From contig CAJJAX010000010.1 of assembly GCA_905182155.1 (NCBI GenBank), positions 1-64,000 on the forward strand: a DNA stretch of 64,000 bases. Reading direction: 5' to 3'. The position numbers were made by a program, and so were the translations under genes. How positions within the stretch are numbered: position 1 is the stretch's first letter; each line of letters opens with the position of its first letter. This document shows positions 50,296-61,862 of the stretch, piece after piece. The DNA comes from an uncultured Pseudomonadales bacterium (GTDB lineage: Bacteria; Pseudomonadota; Gammaproteobacteria; Pseudomonadales; Azotimanducaceae). The notes beneath the pieces were generated by a model. The model did no database searches and had not been told where the DNA came from. It was given only the letters and a program-made list of their open reading frames with translations.

Positions 50296-51320
50296 AACAG
50301 GTTGTGAGGGGTATGGGCGTTCGTATGAAACAACAAACTATTGGATCATTGGTGTTACTCGCCGCGCTTTATTGGGCGCTTACAGCCCCTGTGAAGGCCG
50401 ATTATAGTGATCGGCCAGAGGTCCTCGCTTTTATCGCAGAGCTGACGTCGTCCGATGGGTTTGAAGAATCTGAGCTCCTGCACGCGTTTGAGCAGGCAAC
50501 CTATAAGCAGACCATCATTGATGCCATTTCAAGACCGGCTGAACGGGTTATGACTTGGGCAAGTTATCAGGATATTTTTCTAACCAAGACTCGGGTCGAT
50601 CAGGGGAAAGCCTTTGAGCAACAATACCGAGACAGTTTTGACCGAGCGGAGGCGAAGTGGGGAGTTGATCGCTGGGTCATTCTCGCAATTTTAGGCGTCG
50701 AGACGTCCTACGGTCGAAACAAGGGACGTTATCGCGTGATTGACGCCTTATCGACCCTTGCGTTCGATTATCCACCCCGGTCAGGGTTTTTTCGTAAAGA
50801 GTTGCGCGAATTGTTTCTGCTGGCACGTGAACAGCAAAAGCCCGTTGCCGCGCTTTTAGGATCCTACGCCGGCGCGATGGGATATGGCCAGTTTATTCCC
50901 AGTAGTTATCGGGCCTATGCGGTTGATTTTAATGGCGATGCCTTTATCGATATCTGGAACGAACCGGTGGATGCGGTCGCCAGCATCGCAAATTATCTGG
51001 CCGTTCATGGCTGGCAAAAAAACGAACCCATCCTTGCGCCGATGACCGCGTCCGCGGCGCTGCCGGACGATTTTTTTAATCAACAGTTAAAGCCTTTTCT
51101 GTCTCTTTCGGAACTGACCAATGTCGGGGTCGCGCTCGATGAACCGTTGCAGCAATGGCCGGCGCTTAAAGCCGTGCCGTTATATTATGAGGGTAAAGCC
51201 GGGGCAGAAACCTGGCTTGGATTTCAGAATTTTTACGCGATTACACGCTACAACCACAGTCGGCTCTACGCCATGGCGGTGTTTCAGTTAAGTGAGCAAC
51301 TCAAGGCGGCAGCCTTATGA
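50292..51320 (+). CDS. mltB: Membrane-bound lytic murein transglycosylase B
   Basis: WVILAILGVETSYGRNKGRYRVIDALSTLAFDYPPRSGFFRKELREL; GSYAGAMGYGQFIPSSYRAYAVDFNGD. Confidence 0.93.
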   Translation: MKQVVRGMGVRMKQQTIGSLVLLAALYWALTAPVKADYSDRPEVLAFIAELTSSDGFEESELLHAFEQATYKQTIIDAISRPAERVMTWASYQDIFLTKTRVDQGKAFEQQYRDSFDRAEAKWGVDRWVILAILGVETSYGRNKGRYRVIDALSTLAFDYPPRSGFFRKELRELFLLAREQQKPVAALLGSYAGAMGYGQFIPSSYRAYAVDFNGDAFIDIWNEPVDAVASIANYLAVHGWQKNEPILAPMTASAALPDDFFNQQLKPFLSLSELTNVGVALDEPLQQWPALKAVPLYYEGKAGAETWLGFQNFYAITRYNHSRLYAMAVFQLSEQLKAAAL

Positions 51321-52315
51321 CCCACGGTCAAAGATCCGTGCTATGCCGGTGGGTGTTTAGTGGCTTATACCTATTGACGATTGGGTCGCTGACCAGCTGC
51401 CAGTCGGACGGTCGCCAAATGGCGTCGGGGATGGTTGAAAACGTCTTGAACGCAATGGATTCGGTGTTGGCAGGCGCAGGCGAGGATCCCGACGCTCAGA
51501 GTGAGCCCCCAACAGACGATGATGTGTCGATTACCGCTGAAGCGGCGACGGATGAGGAAAGCCCATCGGTTGACCCCTTAAGTGACGATGAAGTTGATGC
51601 CGAGAGCCAGCACCTCGGTGATGAGGCATTGAGCTTTGCATCATCCGATGATGGGGTTAGACCGCCTTGGAATAGCACTTACGAGGTCTTTGGTGATCGC
51701 TATGAGGTCAAAAAGTCCAGCCTTGGCTACGTCGAGGTCGGGATTGCGTCCTGGTACGGTCAGAAATTCCAGGGTCGAAAAACGTCTAATGGCGAAATTT
51801 TTGATATGTATACTGCGTCCGCCGCACATAAGTCGCTACCCATCCCTACAATGGTGCGGGTGACGAACCTCGATAATGGCAAAAAAATTGAGATTCGGGT
51901 TAATGATCGAGGTCCCTTTCATGATGACCGGATTATTGATTTGTCCTTCGCGGCCGCAAAAGCCTTGGGGTTCTCGTCTCAAGGTACTGCGCCGGTGGTC
52001 GTTGAGGCCATCGATGCGGTCAATTATCCGGAAAAGGCCCCGAAGCAGAAGCAAGCGAGACCGAAAATTTATTTACAGGCCGGGGCCTTTCAATCGGTTG
52101 CGAGCGCTCAGAATCTAAAAAGTGATATTGAGGCCAATTTAATGCTCCAGCGCTTGAAGGCAGTAGTCCGTGTGCTTGAGAGTGAGTTTGAAAAAGACAG
52201 CGTTTTGCACAAGGTTTGGATTGGACCGATTCAAAATACCAAGAGTGAGGCCGCAGTGACTCGGATTTTGGTTCAAATGGGACTCGCGAAACCGGTCAAA
52301 GTCGTCGCCAATTAG
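51317..52315 (+). CDS. rlpA: RlpA family septal ring lytic transglycosylase with SPOR domain
   Basis: Lipobox-like GSLTSC; GIASWYGQKFQGRKTSNGEIFDMYTASAAHKSLPIPTMVRVTNLDNGKKIEIRVNDRGPF. Confidence 0.93.
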   Translation: MTHGQRSVLCRWVFSGLYLLTIGSLTSCQSDGRQMASGMVENVLNAMDSVLAGAGEDPDAQSEPPTDDDVSITAEAATDEESPSVDPLSDDEVDAESQHLGDEALSFASSDDGVRPPWNSTYEVFGDRYEVKKSSLGYVEVGIASWYGQKFQGRKTSNGEIFDMYTASAAHKSLPIPTMVRVTNLDNGKKIEIRVNDRGPFHDDRIIDLSFAAAKALGFSSQGTAPVVVEAIDAVNYPEKAPKQKQARPKIYLQAGAFQSVASAQNLKSDIEANLMLQRLKAVVRVLESEFEKDSVLHKVWIGPIQNTKSEAAVTRILVQMGLAKPVKVVAN

Positions 52316-52384
52316 CGTGCTCGCCCTCGACGCGTTAAAGTAGAACATTCATTGTTATCCCAGCACGGAAGGACCAAAACCATC

Positions 52385-53545
52385 ATGCGAAGCCTGCTTT
52401 TCCTCCTCAGTATCGCGTTGTTTCACGCGGCGATCGCAGCGCCTAGGATGATTCCCGCGCCGCCGCAACTGGCGACCGAAGGACATATCTTGCTGGATGC
52501 GGCGACCGGCACCGTGATCGTTGAAGAGAATGCTGAGATGAGGCTGCCGCCTGCGAGTCTTACAAAAATCATGACCAGCTACATCATTGCATCAGAGGTT
52601 GAACAAGGCCGGATCAGCTTAGAGGATTTAGTGCCAATCAGCGTCAAAGCCTGGAAGATGGAAGGCTCACGGATGTTTATCCGTGAGGGTACACAGGTTA
52701 AGGTTTCCGACTTAATCCGAGGGATTGTGATTCAATCGGGCAATGATGCCAGTGTTGCCATGGCCGAGTTTATCGCAGGCGACGAGCAAGCCTTTGCGGA
52801 CATCATGAATCAGGTGGCACAAAAGCTGGGTATGACGCGTACTCACTTTAAGAATGCAACGGGCTTGCCGGACGAAGACCACTACACCACGGCAAAGGAT
52901 TTATCGCTTTTGGCACGGGCGCTCATTCGAGATTATCCGGCGCATTATAAAATTTACAAAGAGAAGTATTTCTCCTATAACGATATCCGGCAAGCCAATC
53001 GAAATAGCTTGCTGTGGCGAGATGATGCGATTGATGGCATGAAAACCGGTCATACGGATGCCGCTGGGTTCTGTTTGGTGGCCTCGGCTGAGAAGGCGGG
53101 CATGCGCCTGGTGTCGGTCGTGATGGGGGCAACCTCAGAGCGTGCGCGGTCAACCGAGTCACAGAAATTGATCAATTACGGGTTTCGATATTTTGAGTCG
53201 GTCAAACTTTATGACGGCTTTGAGAGCCTGAGACGGGTTAAAGTTTGGGGTGGGTTACATGAGTCGCTCGATGTTGGGATCGAGGCGCCTGCCCAGTTAA
53301 CAATTCCGAGTGGCGCACGGGCTGCACTATCGGCTGAGGTAACTTTGGACCCTGTGATTAAAGCGCCGGTGAGCCAAGGCCAAACACTCGGGTTGCTGAG
53401 GATTTCGCTTGAGGGGGAAACACTCCTTGAGCGACCGGTGGTGGCCTTAAATGCGGTGGATGAGGCGGGTTTCGTATCAAGCCTGATCGATGAGGCCAGC
53501 CTGTTTTTCTTATCGTTATTTTCAGGCGACCCACTGGCCCTTTAA
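52385..53545 (+). CDS. dacA: D-alanyl-D-alanine carboxypeptidase (PBP5/6 family)
   Basis: LPPASLTKIMTSYII (SxxK), SGNDASVAMAEFIAG, DGMKTGHTDAAG (KTG). Confidence 0.95.
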   Translation: MRSLLFLLSIALFHAAIAAPRMIPAPPQLATEGHILLDAATGTVIVEENAEMRLPPASLTKIMTSYIIASEVEQGRISLEDLVPISVKAWKMEGSRMFIREGTQVKVSDLIRGIVIQSGNDASVAMAEFIAGDEQAFADIMNQVAQKLGMTRTHFKNATGLPDEDHYTTAKDLSLLARALIRDYPAHYKIYKEKYFSYNDIRQANRNSLLWRDDAIDGMKTGHTDAAGFCLVASAEKAGMRLVSVVMGATSERARSTESQKLINYGFRYFESVKLYDGFESLRRVKVWGGLHESLDVGIEAPAQLTIPSGARAALSAEVTLDPVIKAPVSQGQTLGLLRISLEGETLLERPVVALNAVDEAGFVSSLIDEASLFFLSLFSGDPLAL

Positions 53546-53548
53546 TGT

Positions 53549-53812
53549 ATGGAAGATCCGCCTCGAATCGAGTTCCCATGTGATTACCCCATCAAAGTCA
53601 TTGGCTTGTCGAATCGAGCGTTTCGGGAAGAAGTCATCGCGATTGTCAAAACCTTCGACCCGAGCCTAACGGATCAAAAAATTGCCTTTCGGCCGAGCAC
53701 GGGTGGTAATTATGAATCGATCAAGGTGCAGTTTTTCGCAACCGGTGCAGACCAATTGGTGAGGTTATTTGAGCGGTTAAAAAAAGTGCCTGGCTTGAAG
53801 ATGGTGCTTTAA
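53549..53812 (+). CDS. YbeD/DUF493 family protein
   Basis: RIEFPCDYPIKVIGLSNRAFREEVIAIV...RPSTGGNYESIKVQFFATGADQLVRLFERLK; between dacA and lipB. Confidence 0.88.
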   Translation: MEDPPRIEFPCDYPIKVIGLSNRAFREEVIAIVKTFDPSLTDQKIAFRPSTGGNYESIKVQFFATGADQLVRLFERLKKVPGLKMVL

Positions 53813-54487
53813 ATGAAACTGTTGAGGGAGCAGGGCTTCGTCGTTAAATATTTGGGCATTGAGGCTTACGAAAACGTTTTAGCGGCCCAGCAACAATTTA
53901 CACGTAACCGAGGGCCCGAGGATCCAGATGAGCTATGGGTTGTTGGGCATCCGCCTGTATTTACATTGGGGCAAACTGGGAAAACGGAACATGTACTGGA
54001 TGCGGGGGTGATTCCGCTGGTGCAGTCTGATCGTGGCGGCCAGGTCACCTTTCATGGGCCAGGTCAGGTTGTGATTTATACCTTGCTGAATATTAGGCGG
54101 CTCAATCTAACGGTTAAATCACTGGTCACCAGCATTGAGCAGTCCGTGCTCGACTACTTAAGAGATTTGGGCGTTCAGGCAGAAACACAAAGCGGAGCGC
54201 CCGGTGTTTACGTACAACAGCAGAAAATCGCAGCGCTGGGCCTTAGAATTACCAGGGGGTATAGCTACCATGGGCTTAGCTTTAATGTGGCAATGGATTT
54301 AGCGCCGTTTAAGGGCATTAATCCTTGCGGATACGAAGGACTCGAGATGACAGATTTGAAGCGGCAAGGTGTGGATTGCACGCTTGCCGAAGTTGAAGTG
54401 GGCTTGACCCAGGCGCTGATCTGCCGGCTGAAGGCGGGTAAAGATCAAGGCGATAGCAGTCGTTCTGCACAAGGAGCAGTATTGTAG
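53813..54487 (+). CDS. lipB: Octanoyltransferase
   Basis: [24 protein letters not shown]...[24 protein letters not shown]...[22 protein letters not shown]. Confidence 0.96.
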   Translation: MKLLREQGFVVKYLGIEAYENVLAAQQQFTRNRGPEDPDELWVVGHPPVFTLGQTGKTEHVLDAGVIPLVQSDRGGQVTFHGPGQVVIYTLLNIRRLNLTVKSLVTSIEQSVLDYLRDLGVQAETQSGAPGVYVQQQKIAALGLRITRGYSYHGLSFNVAMDLAPFKGINPCGYEGLEMTDLKRQGVDCTLAEVEVGLTQALICRLKAGKDQGDSSRSAQGAVL

Positions 54488-55452
54488 TGGTTGATAAAAG
54501 AAACCGTCTTATTCAAGGGGAAAAGCTTCGGGGCCAGGAGAAGGTTCGGAGAATCCCGGTTAAGGTGATCCCGAGCGATACGCTGTTGCGCAAGCCGGAT
54601 TGGATCAGAATTCGATTGACCGCAAACCCAGAAGTAGACCGGATTAAAGGTATTCTCAGAACGCGAAAGCTGGCATCGGTCTGTGAGGAGGCCAGTTGTC
54701 CGAACCTGTCCGAGTGCTTTACGCACGGTACGGCAACATTCATGATCATGGGTGAAATTTGTACGCGTCGTTGCCCTTTTTGTGATGTCTCGCACGGTAA
54801 GCCTAATCCTTTGGATACTGATGAACCCCGTCAACTTGCGGAAGCCGTTGCTGAGATGGCGTTGAAGTATGTTGTTGTGACGTCTGTCGATCGAGATGAT
54901 TTGAAAGATAGCGGTGCGGCGCATTTTGCAGAGTGCATCCGTTACTTACGATTGTTGAACCCCAATACACAAGTTGAAGTGTTAGTGCCCGACTTTCGTG
55001 GTCGCATGGACATTGCGCTCGAAATCCTTGCGGCGGAGCCCCCGGATGTCTTCAATCACAATTTAGAAACGGTACCAAGACTCTATAAGAAGGCGCGTCC
55101 TGGCGCCGATTATATGTGGTCGCTGGATCTGCTAAAACGATACAAACAAGTTAAGCCAAACGTGAGAACCAAGTCTGGTTTGATGCTGGGCCTGGGTGAA
55201 ACAATCGATGAAGTCAAAGTGGTGATGCAAGATATGCGTGATCATAATATTGATATGTTGACGCTGGGTCAGTATTTGCAACCAAGTCGTGACCATCTGA
55301 AAGTTGAGCGTTTCGTCCACCCTGATGAGTTTGATGCCTTAGCCGAGACCGCACGCGCCATGGGGTTCTCACAGGTTGCGAGTGGTCCCTTGGTTCGCTC
55401 CTCCTATCAAGCGGATCAGCAGGCTAAGGCGCACTTGGCGTTGCGCAAATAG
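54487..55452 (+). CDS. lipA: Lipoyl synthase
   Basis: [41 protein letters not shown] (CxxxxCxxxxxC and CxxxCxxC motifs). Confidence 0.97.
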   Translation: MVDKRNRLIQGEKLRGQEKVRRIPVKVIPSDTLLRKPDWIRIRLTANPEVDRIKGILRTRKLASVCEEASCPNLSECFTHGTATFMIMGEICTRRCPFCDVSHGKPNPLDTDEPRQLAEAVAEMALKYVVVTSVDRDDLKDSGAAHFAECIRYLRLLNPNTQVEVLVPDFRGRMDIALEILAAEPPDVFNHNLETVPRLYKKARPGADYMWSLDLLKRYKQVKPNVRTKSGLMLGLGETIDEVKVVMQDMRDHNIDMLTLGQYLQPSRDHLKVERFVHPDEFDALAETARAMGFSQVASGPLVRSSYQADQQAKAHLALRK

Positions 55453-56179
55453 GGCAATCGACTCTTTTCTTAAACTTAAACTGATGCCAGCGGTTGGTCC
55501 GGCCGTCGAAGGTTGTGAGTTGACCCGTATGGTCCTGCGCGATCCCCAGCAGGACCCTCAAGGCCTCCAGAGCAAGCAGACTGCCGATAACCCCGACGAT
55601 CGGTGCGATCACGCCGGTGGTGGCGCAATCCTGTTGGACTGCGGCATCCTTGCCATAGAGGCATTGGTAACACGGGCCGTTTGGAACATTAGGGTCGACC
55701 GTCAGCAACTGCCCTTCAAGCCGAATCGCAGCGCCTGAAATCAAGGGTTTTTGGCCCTGCACACAGGCTCGGTTAATCTCGAGACGGGTTTCGAAATTAT
55801 CGGTGCAATCCACCACGGCATCGACGCCATCGACTAAATCATCGAGCGCATCGCCCGTGAGTCGTTGCGCGAGGGGGGTTATCTTGAGCGTGCTGTTGAT
55901 TTGTGACAGGGCCCTGGCCGCAGAATCAACCTTGTTTTGACCTAGATCCGCCTCGGCGTGAACAATTTGGCGTTGCAGGTTGCCAAGATCCACCCGGTCA
56001 TCGTCAACCAGAGTGATCTCCCCAATCCCGGAGGCCGCAAGGTACAAGGCAACGGGGCTACCCAATCCGCCCAAACCAATGATGGCCACCTTGGCTTTGA
56101 GCAGTTTTTCCTGGCCTTCGAGGTCAACCTCGGGCAGTAGGATGTGCCGACTGTAACGCAACAGGTCTGCATCGTTCAT
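55424..56179 (-). CDS. moeB: MoeB/ThiF-family adenylyltransferase
   Basis: [56 protein letters not shown]. Confidence 0.88.
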   Translation of the reverse strand: MNDADLLRYSRHILLPEVDLEGQEKLLKAKVAIIGLGGLGSPVALYLAASGIGEITLVDDDRVDLGNLQRQIVHAEADLGQNKVDSAARALSQINSTLKITPLAQRLTGDALDDLVDGVDAVVDCTDNFETRLEINRACVQGQKPLISGAAIRLEGQLLTVDPNVPNGPCYQCLYGKDAAVQQDCATTGVIAPIVGVIGSLLALEALRVLLGIAQDHTGQLTTFDGRTNRWHQFKFKKRVDCPICATPSAP

Positions 56180-57006
56180 GATGCCTCCTTTCGATATCCC
56201 ATGACCGCGCGAGGGTTGTCAGCAAGATCCGAATAGGCGGTCGATTCATAACCCGCAAGGGCCATCTCGCGCGTGACGGCGGCTTGTTGGGTATAGCCGT
56301 GCTCGAGCAGCAGGTAGCCACTGTCAGCTAACAGGGCGGTGCTTTGATGGATGATGCCCTTTAGGTCCCTGAACCCATCGTCTTCCGAGACGAGCGCTGA
56401 TCTTGGCTCGTAAACAAGTGCTGGAAGGTGTGCATCCAGGGCGTCGATATAGGGTGGGTTTGCAACAATAATATCGAAGGTAACGCCACCAAAGCAGGTT
56501 AGCCAATTGCCGGCGACAAAATTGAGATTGCGCATGCCTGCGCCATTGTGTTGCGCAACGCGAAGGGCGTCAAATGATTCATCGGTTGCGATCACCGACC
56601 AGTCTGGCCGAGCTTGCGCAATGGTTGCGGCAATGATGCCAGAACCGGTCCCCAGATCGATGAGCGTTTTGGGCCCGGTGTGCGGCTGGCTGAGGATGAT
56701 TTCGATTAATAATTCGGTTTCAGGTCGCGGTATTAAGGTATCCGGGGTCACCTTAAAATCGAGATCCCAGAAGGCCTTGGTCCCCAACAGATACGCCATG
56801 GGCTGCCCCAGTCGGCGTTGTTCGATCAGTTCTTGAAGCTGTTTGTGTTGTTGGGCGCAAATCAATGTTTCGGGACGGGCGATAAGTTGACTATGGCTTA
56901 GGCCGGTTGCATGGCCGAGCAATAACGCTGCATCGCGGCGGTCACTGGGGTCGTTGCCAAGCGCCGCACTGGCGATCGTCAGGGCGTCCCCGATGGATTT
57001 AGACAT
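56176..57006 (-). CDS. prmC: Peptide chain release factor N5-glutamine methyltransferase
   Basis: TLIPRPETELLIE; LIDLGTGSGIIAATIAQARPDW; DIIVANPPYID (NPPY). Confidence 0.95.
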   Translation of the reverse strand: MSKSIGDALTIASAALGNDPSDRRDAALLLGHATGLSHSQLIARPETLICAQQHKQLQELIEQRRLGQPMAYLLGTKAFWDLDFKVTPDTLIPRPETELLIEIILSQPHTGPKTLIDLGTGSGIIAATIAQARPDWSVIATDESFDALRVAQHNGAGMRNLNFVAGNWLTCFGGVTFDIIVANPPYIDALDAHLPALVYEPRSALVSEDDGFRDLKGIIHQSTALLADSGYLLLEHGYTQQAAVTREMALAGYESTAYSDLADNPRAVMGYRKEAS

Positions 57007-57007
57007 G

Positions 57008-58099
57008 CTAGTTTTGATCCAGACCAAGGGAGGACAGTAAATCGGCTTGGTGCTCGCTTCTGAGCGGTTCGATGAGGCCATCGAGTTCGCCGGCAATAAT
57101 TTGGGGCAAGCGATGGAGCGTTAAATTGATTCGGTGATCGGTAACCCGGCCGTCAGGATAATTATAGGTTCTTATTTTTTCTGAACGATCGCCACTGCCA
57201 ACGAGGGACTTACGCTGCTGCGCTTGCTCTTGGCTCTGTTCACTTTGCGCCTTGTCGAGTAGCTTCGCTTGTAGCAGGCTCATCGCCCGCGCGCGATTTT
57301 TGTGTTGCGATCGTTCATCTTGGCATTCGACAACGATGCCGGTGGGCAGGTGAGTCAGTCTAACCGCTGAGTCGGTTTTGTTGACGTGCTGTCCGCCCGC
57401 GCCACTGGCTCGATAGGTGTCAACGCGAAGATCATTCTTTGCAATTTCAATGCCGTCGATGGCCTCAATCTCGGGCAGGACCGCAACCGTGCAAGCGGAC
57501 GTATGAATTCTGCCTTGTGATTCGGTTTGCGGGACACGCTGCACGCGGTGCGCGCCAGATTCGAATTTTAATTGCCCGTACACTTGGGCGCCCTCGAATC
57601 GGACGATGACTTCCTTATAGCCCCCGTGTTCTCCCTCCCGCTGGCTGATGACCTCGGTCTTCCAGCGTTTGGTTTCCGCATAGCGCAGGTACATTTTGAG
57701 AAGGTCTCCGGCGAATATGGCCGCTTCATCACCGCCGGTGCCGGCCCGTATTTCGATAAACACGTTACTCGCGTCATTCGGGTCTTTCGGCAATAGTAAT
57801 ATTTGCAGTTCGCTTTCGAGCGCGCTCTGGGTTGCAAGCAACACGTCCAGTTCCTCCCGAGCAAGGGCTTTAAGCTCTTCGTCGGCATCGTTCAGCATTA
57901 TTTCGGTATCAACCTGCGCGTCGGTGGTTTCCTGGTGTTTTCTGAATTGCACCACCACCGGTTCGAGTTCAGCGTATTCTTGGGAGTAGGCGCGAAAGCG
58001 GTCCTGATTATTAATGACGGCGGCATCGCTGAGTAGCGCGGACAATTCTTCGAAACGTTCTTGGATTTGGCTGAGTTTGGTTTGAATCGAAGCTTTCAT
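57008..58099 (-). CDS. prfA: Peptide chain release factor 1
   Basis: [68 protein letters not shown]. Confidence 0.97.
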   Translation of the reverse strand: MKASIQTKLSQIQERFEELSALLSDAAVINNQDRFRAYSQEYAELEPVVVQFRKHQETTDAQVDTEIMLNDADEELKALAREELDVLLATQSALESELQILLLPKDPNDASNVFIEIRAGTGGDEAAIFAGDLLKMYLRYAETKRWKTEVISQREGEHGGYKEVIVRFEGAQVYGQLKFESGAHRVQRVPQTESQGRIHTSACTVAVLPEIEAIDGIEIAKNDLRVDTYRASGAGGQHVNKTDSAVRLTHLPTGIVVECQDERSQHKNRARAMSLLQAKLLDKAQSEQSQEQAQQRKSLVGSGDRSEKIRTYNYPDGRVTDHRINLTLHRLPQIIAGELDGLIEPLRSEHQADLLSSLGLDQN

Positions 58100-59361
58100 T
58101 AAGGGGTGTCATCCTGGTTTAAACCAAGCAGCGCTTTGGCCTGATCGATTGCGGTCACATCGCCGTCAAGAATGAGCGATTTCAGGCCAACGCTTGGGGT
58201 ATGGGCAAGTTTTTGTGTGAGTTGCGTTGCGAAGGTTTTTAGGAGGACGTCGATGTCATCCCCTTGTTTTGCTCTCGCAAGGGCTTTGGCTAATTCGGCG
58301 TCTTTGATGGTCTCAAGCTGTTTGCGATAGCGCACAACGAGGTCTTGTCCCGCCCGTGTTTTTTCACCCTGCTCATAGGCAATCGCTGCGTCACGGACAA
58401 TGGCTTCGGCGGCGCCAGCGGCTGACCGCCTGAGGTCCATATTTTCAGAGACGATGGTTTGCAAGTCATCCAGGCTGTAAAGATAGACATCCCGAAGGGT
58501 TGTGATCTCGGGCTCGATATCTCTGGGGACGGCAATATCCACCATAAACATTGGCTTGTGCTTACGTTTTTTAAGCGCCGCTTCCACGGCGCCTTTACCC
58601 AAGATAGGCAGCTGGCTGGCGGTCGAAGATATTACGATATCTGACCGGTGCAGAACGTCAGGAATATCAGACAACAAAATATCACCCTGACAGAATTCGG
58701 CCAGGCTGGTTGCATTGGCCTTGGTTCGATTGGCGATGGTAATCTGCTTGACCCCGGCATCCATCAGCTGTTTCGCCGCGAGCTCAATCATATCGCCAAC
58801 CCCAACAAGCAAACAGCGGCAGTCCGAGAGGTTGGTGAATAAGTTTTTAGCGAGTTTTATGGCGGCGGCGGGCGTTGAGATTAAATGCTGCCCGATAGCG
58901 GTGTCTGTTCGAACTTGTTTCGCAACCTGAAAAATCTGTTGGAATAAACGGTGTAGCGTCGCGCCCACCGTGCCCGCGGCGGTCGCCTCAGCAAAGGCGG
59001 CTTTGACCTGGCCCGTGATTTGAGGTTCACCCAATACCATCGAATCAAGACCGCTGGTGACCCGCATGAGATGTTTGGCTGCGTCGTCTGCTACATGGCT
59101 ATAGAGGCTGTCCTGTAACAGCGTTGATTCTAGGTTGTGATAGGTTGCCAGCCAATCACCGAGTCGAGTGAGGTCCTGGGGGTGCCCGACAGCCACCATT
59201 TCTGTTCGATTGCAGGTTGAAAGAATGAGTGCTTCACTCAGGCCGATATCGTGACACATTTGTTGCAAGGCGGGTGCAATGGCGCCCGCAGAAAACGTGA
59301 CCTGCTCTCTGACTGCAAGCGGCGCTGTTTCGTGGTTAATACCGAGCAGTAGAAGTTTCAT
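58099..59361 (-). CDS. hemA: Glutamyl-tRNA reductase
   Basis: [51 protein letters not shown]. Confidence 0.96.
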   Translation of the reverse strand: MKLLLLGINHETAPLAVREQVTFSAGAIAPALQQMCHDIGLSEALILSTCNRTEMVAVGHPQDLTRLGDWLATYHNLESTLLQDSLYSHVADDAAKHLMRVTSGLDSMVLGEPQITGQVKAAFAEATAAGTVGATLHRLFQQIFQVAKQVRTDTAIGQHLISTPAAAIKLAKNLFTNLSDCRCLLVGVGDMIELAAKQLMDAGVKQITIANRTKANATSLAEFCQGDILLSDIPDVLHRSDIVISSTASQLPILGKGAVEAALKKRKHKPMFMVDIAVPRDIEPEITTLRDVYLYSLDDLQTIVSENMDLRRSAAGAAEAIVRDAAIAYEQGEKTRAGQDLVVRYRKQLETIKDAELAKALARAKQGDDIDVLLKTFATQLTQKLAHTPSVGLKSLILDGDVTAIDQAKALLGLNQDDTP

Positions 59362-59524
59362 GGTTTAATTTAGTCGATTCCAAATCGGATGACTTTGTTC
59401 TCTCGTAAAATTAGAATGAAAACCGGAGGACATCCTTCGCCGGACTTGGGCTATTGTACGTGGGTTCGTTGGGAAAATCAGTTGCCGTTTTTTAGGTTTA
59501 GCCGGCGCCGGCGTCACAGAAGGC

Positions 59525-61336
59525 ATGCGTCGACCATTTGGCTTAGAGGGTTTTAATATCAATAACCACTTCAAAACCGCAATCGGGCGCGCGCAGCGAG
59601 TTTTAGCTCGAGGCGCGTTCATGATGCTCGCGTGCCTTGGCTTCATGGTCGGGTGCGCAAACCAGTCGATTGATCCGGCTGAACCGGTGCTGGCTGAGGT
59701 TGAGGCGTCGACCCAAGTTGCGATTGACCTGGCGCCCGAGCCAGAAGTCCTGGCCTTTCCAGAAGGCACCTTGCTGGCGTTACTCACGGCCGAGGTTGCA
59801 GGCTACCGAGGTGATTATCAGTATGCCCTAGATCAATACCTGATAGAGGCGGAGAAGACCCTGGACCCCGGGGTTGCTGCTCGGGTTACGCGGCTTGCAG
59901 CTTATATGAAAGCGGATGACAAGCTGTATCGGGCTGCGTCACTTTGGGTGCAAGCGGACGCAGGTTCTTTAGAGGCGCATCAGTTTCTGGCGGATCAGTT
60001 GGTTAAACGCGCCTTATATGTTGAGGCTTTTGAGACGATGCGGGCCATTGACCGCCTCGGCGGTGAGGCGCAGTTTGACTACTTTGCCTATCGAGTTGGG
60101 CGAATGACGACAGAAGATCAGAGGGCGTTGCTTGCCGGTCTTGATGATATGTTGCGGGTGAATCCTAACGAGCCGCAAATTCTTTTCTCAAAAGCGGCGA
60201 TTCTCGAAGCCCTTGGGGACGGTCAAGCGGCGCTTGATACGGCAGATGTCCTGTTAGGGTTAAAGCCCACCGAGCTCAATTTCATTATTTTAAAAGCCAA
60301 TCTGCTGTCGGATTTGAACCAAAAGCCGGCTGCCCGATCGCTTTTAACCGATCAGTTAGCGATGGACCCGGATCAGCCGAGGCTTCGGTTGTTGTTGGCG
60401 CGGTTGTTGTTTGAGGCGCAAGCCTTGCCTGAAGCCCGGGTGCAGTACCAGGCGCTCCATGAAATTCGCCCAGAGGATGGTGAGATTTTGTTTGCCTTAG
60501 CGATGCTCAGTATCGAGCAGGATGACCTCGATCAAGCCAGAAAGCACCTTGGGCGGCTTGTCAGAACGGATCAAAGGGTGAGCCAGGCGCAATATTATCT
60601 TGGCCTGGTGGCTGAAAAGACCGGCGATGTGGCCTTAGCGCTGCGCGAGTTTGCCAAAGTGGCCGGGGGTTATGAATATTTATCCGCGCAAGGACGCATC
60701 GTCGAGCTGATCAGTGTTAATCAGGGTCTGGAGGATGCGAGAACTTATTTGGCGCAGAAAAAGATCGCGCACAAAGCGCTGCGGCCGCAATTTGATCTAA
60801 TCGAGGGACAGCTTTTGTCCAGGGTTGATGCGAAGGAGGCGCTTTTTGAACACTTGGACCTCGCCATCGAGTCCCAAGGCGGTGATATCCCGTTGCTTTA
60901 TTTTAGAGCGATGAGCGGGCAGAAGTATGATCGCCTGGACATTCTGGAGCGAGACTTAAAGCAAGTTTTGGCCTTGGACCCGGATAACGCCGATGCGATG
61001 AATGCGCTGGGGTATACCCTGGCGGATCAAACAGATCGATACGACGAGGCTTATACCTTGATCGCGCGGGCGCTTGAGTTGAAGCCAGAAGAACCGGCCT
61101 TTATCGACAGTATGGGCTGGGTCCTGTATCGCCTCAATCGGTTTGAAGAGTCGATCAGTTATCTTGAGCAAGCACTTGAACGTTTCCCAAACGATGAAGT
61201 TGCGGCACACCTTGGCGAGGTTTTGTGGCAATCCGGCAAGACGCGACGGGCGAAAAGGGTTTGGAAAGAGGCGCTATCCGAGACCCCAGACAGCGCTTTC
61301 TTGCAATCGGTCGTAAAGCGCTTCCTTGGCTCTTAG
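59525..61336 (+). CDS. Tetratricopeptide-repeat lipoprotein
   Basis: Lipobox FMVGC; repeated TPR-like segments e.g. DNADAMNALGYTLADQTDRYDEAYTLIARALELKPEEPAFIDSMGWVLYRLNRFEESISYLEQAL. Confidence 0.88.
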   Translation: MRRPFGLEGFNINNHFKTAIGRAQRVLARGAFMMLACLGFMVGCANQSIDPAEPVLAEVEASTQVAIDLAPEPEVLAFPEGTLLALLTAEVAGYRGDYQYALDQYLIEAEKTLDPGVAARVTRLAAYMKADDKLYRAASLWVQADAGSLEAHQFLADQLVKRALYVEAFETMRAIDRLGGEAQFDYFAYRVGRMTTEDQRALLAGLDDMLRVNPNEPQILFSKAAILEALGDGQAALDTADVLLGLKPTELNFIILKANLLSDLNQKPAARSLLTDQLAMDPDQPRLRLLLARLLFEAQALPEARVQYQALHEIRPEDGEILFALAMLSIEQDDLDQARKHLGRLVRTDQRVSQAQYYLGLVAEKTGDVALALREFAKVAGGYEYLSAQGRIVELISVNQGLEDARTYLAQKKIAHKALRPQFDLIEGQLLSRVDAKEALFEHLDLAIESQGGDIPLLYFRAMSGQKYDRLDILERDLKQVLALDPDNADAMNALGYTLADQTDRYDEAYTLIARALELKPEEPAFIDSMGWVLYRLNRFEESISYLEQALERFPNDEVAAHLGEVLWQSGKTRRAKRVWKEALSETPDSAFLQSVVKRFLGS

Positions 61337-61862
61337 ACCTTTTCGAGAGCTGAAGGTTGGGCTGCTTGTGAGTTTGCTGCTGCTTGCGGGATGCCAAACT
61401 CGAGCGCCCTTGATGAGCCCAGCAGGACTTGAACCTGTTCTGGTCAAGGGGCGGCTCTCGGTTACCGGTCTGTCGATCAATCCTAACTTTTCTCTAGAGC
61501 AAGTTGATGCAGCGCAACAACGGCTCAACATTAGTGGGGCATTTGGCTTGGGCGCCATTGAAGTGCTTTATTTTAAGGGGACAGTGCAGCGTGGTTTGGT
61601 TGATCAAATTGAAATGAACCGCAAGGCGCTTCAAGCCGCCTTCTTTGATGCGACGGGGCTGGATGTGCCGCTATCGGTGGTGCCGGCTTGGATGTTAGGT
61701 CAACCCCATAGCCGGTATCGGTCGCAGCGCACGGCAACCGGTTTTGAGCAACTCGGTTGGCGCATAGCGGTGTCACAGGATGACGCTTTGGGGCGCCCAA
61801 GGCGTATCGAGGCGGTCAAAGGTGAAACCAAAGTGATCTTGGGGATCAAACTATGGCAGTAG
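61326..61862 (+). CDS. lolB: Outer membrane lipoprotein LolB
   Basis: Lipobox LLLLAGC, VKGRLSV..., position between the TPR protein and ispE. Confidence 0.82.
   Translation: MALRPFRELKVGLLVSLLLLAGCQTRAPLMSPAGLEPVLVKGRLSVTGLSINPNFSLEQVDAAQQRLNISGAFGLGAIEVLYFKGTVQRGLVDQIEMNRKALQAAFFDATGLDVPLSVVPAWMLGQPHSRYRSQRTATGFEQLGWRIAVSQDDALGRPRRIEAVKGETKVILGIKLWQ

Noticed and set aside
59365-59787. 140-aa minus-strand ORF upstream of hemA
   Set aside because: Mostly antisense to the TPR lipoprotein start; no supporting motif.
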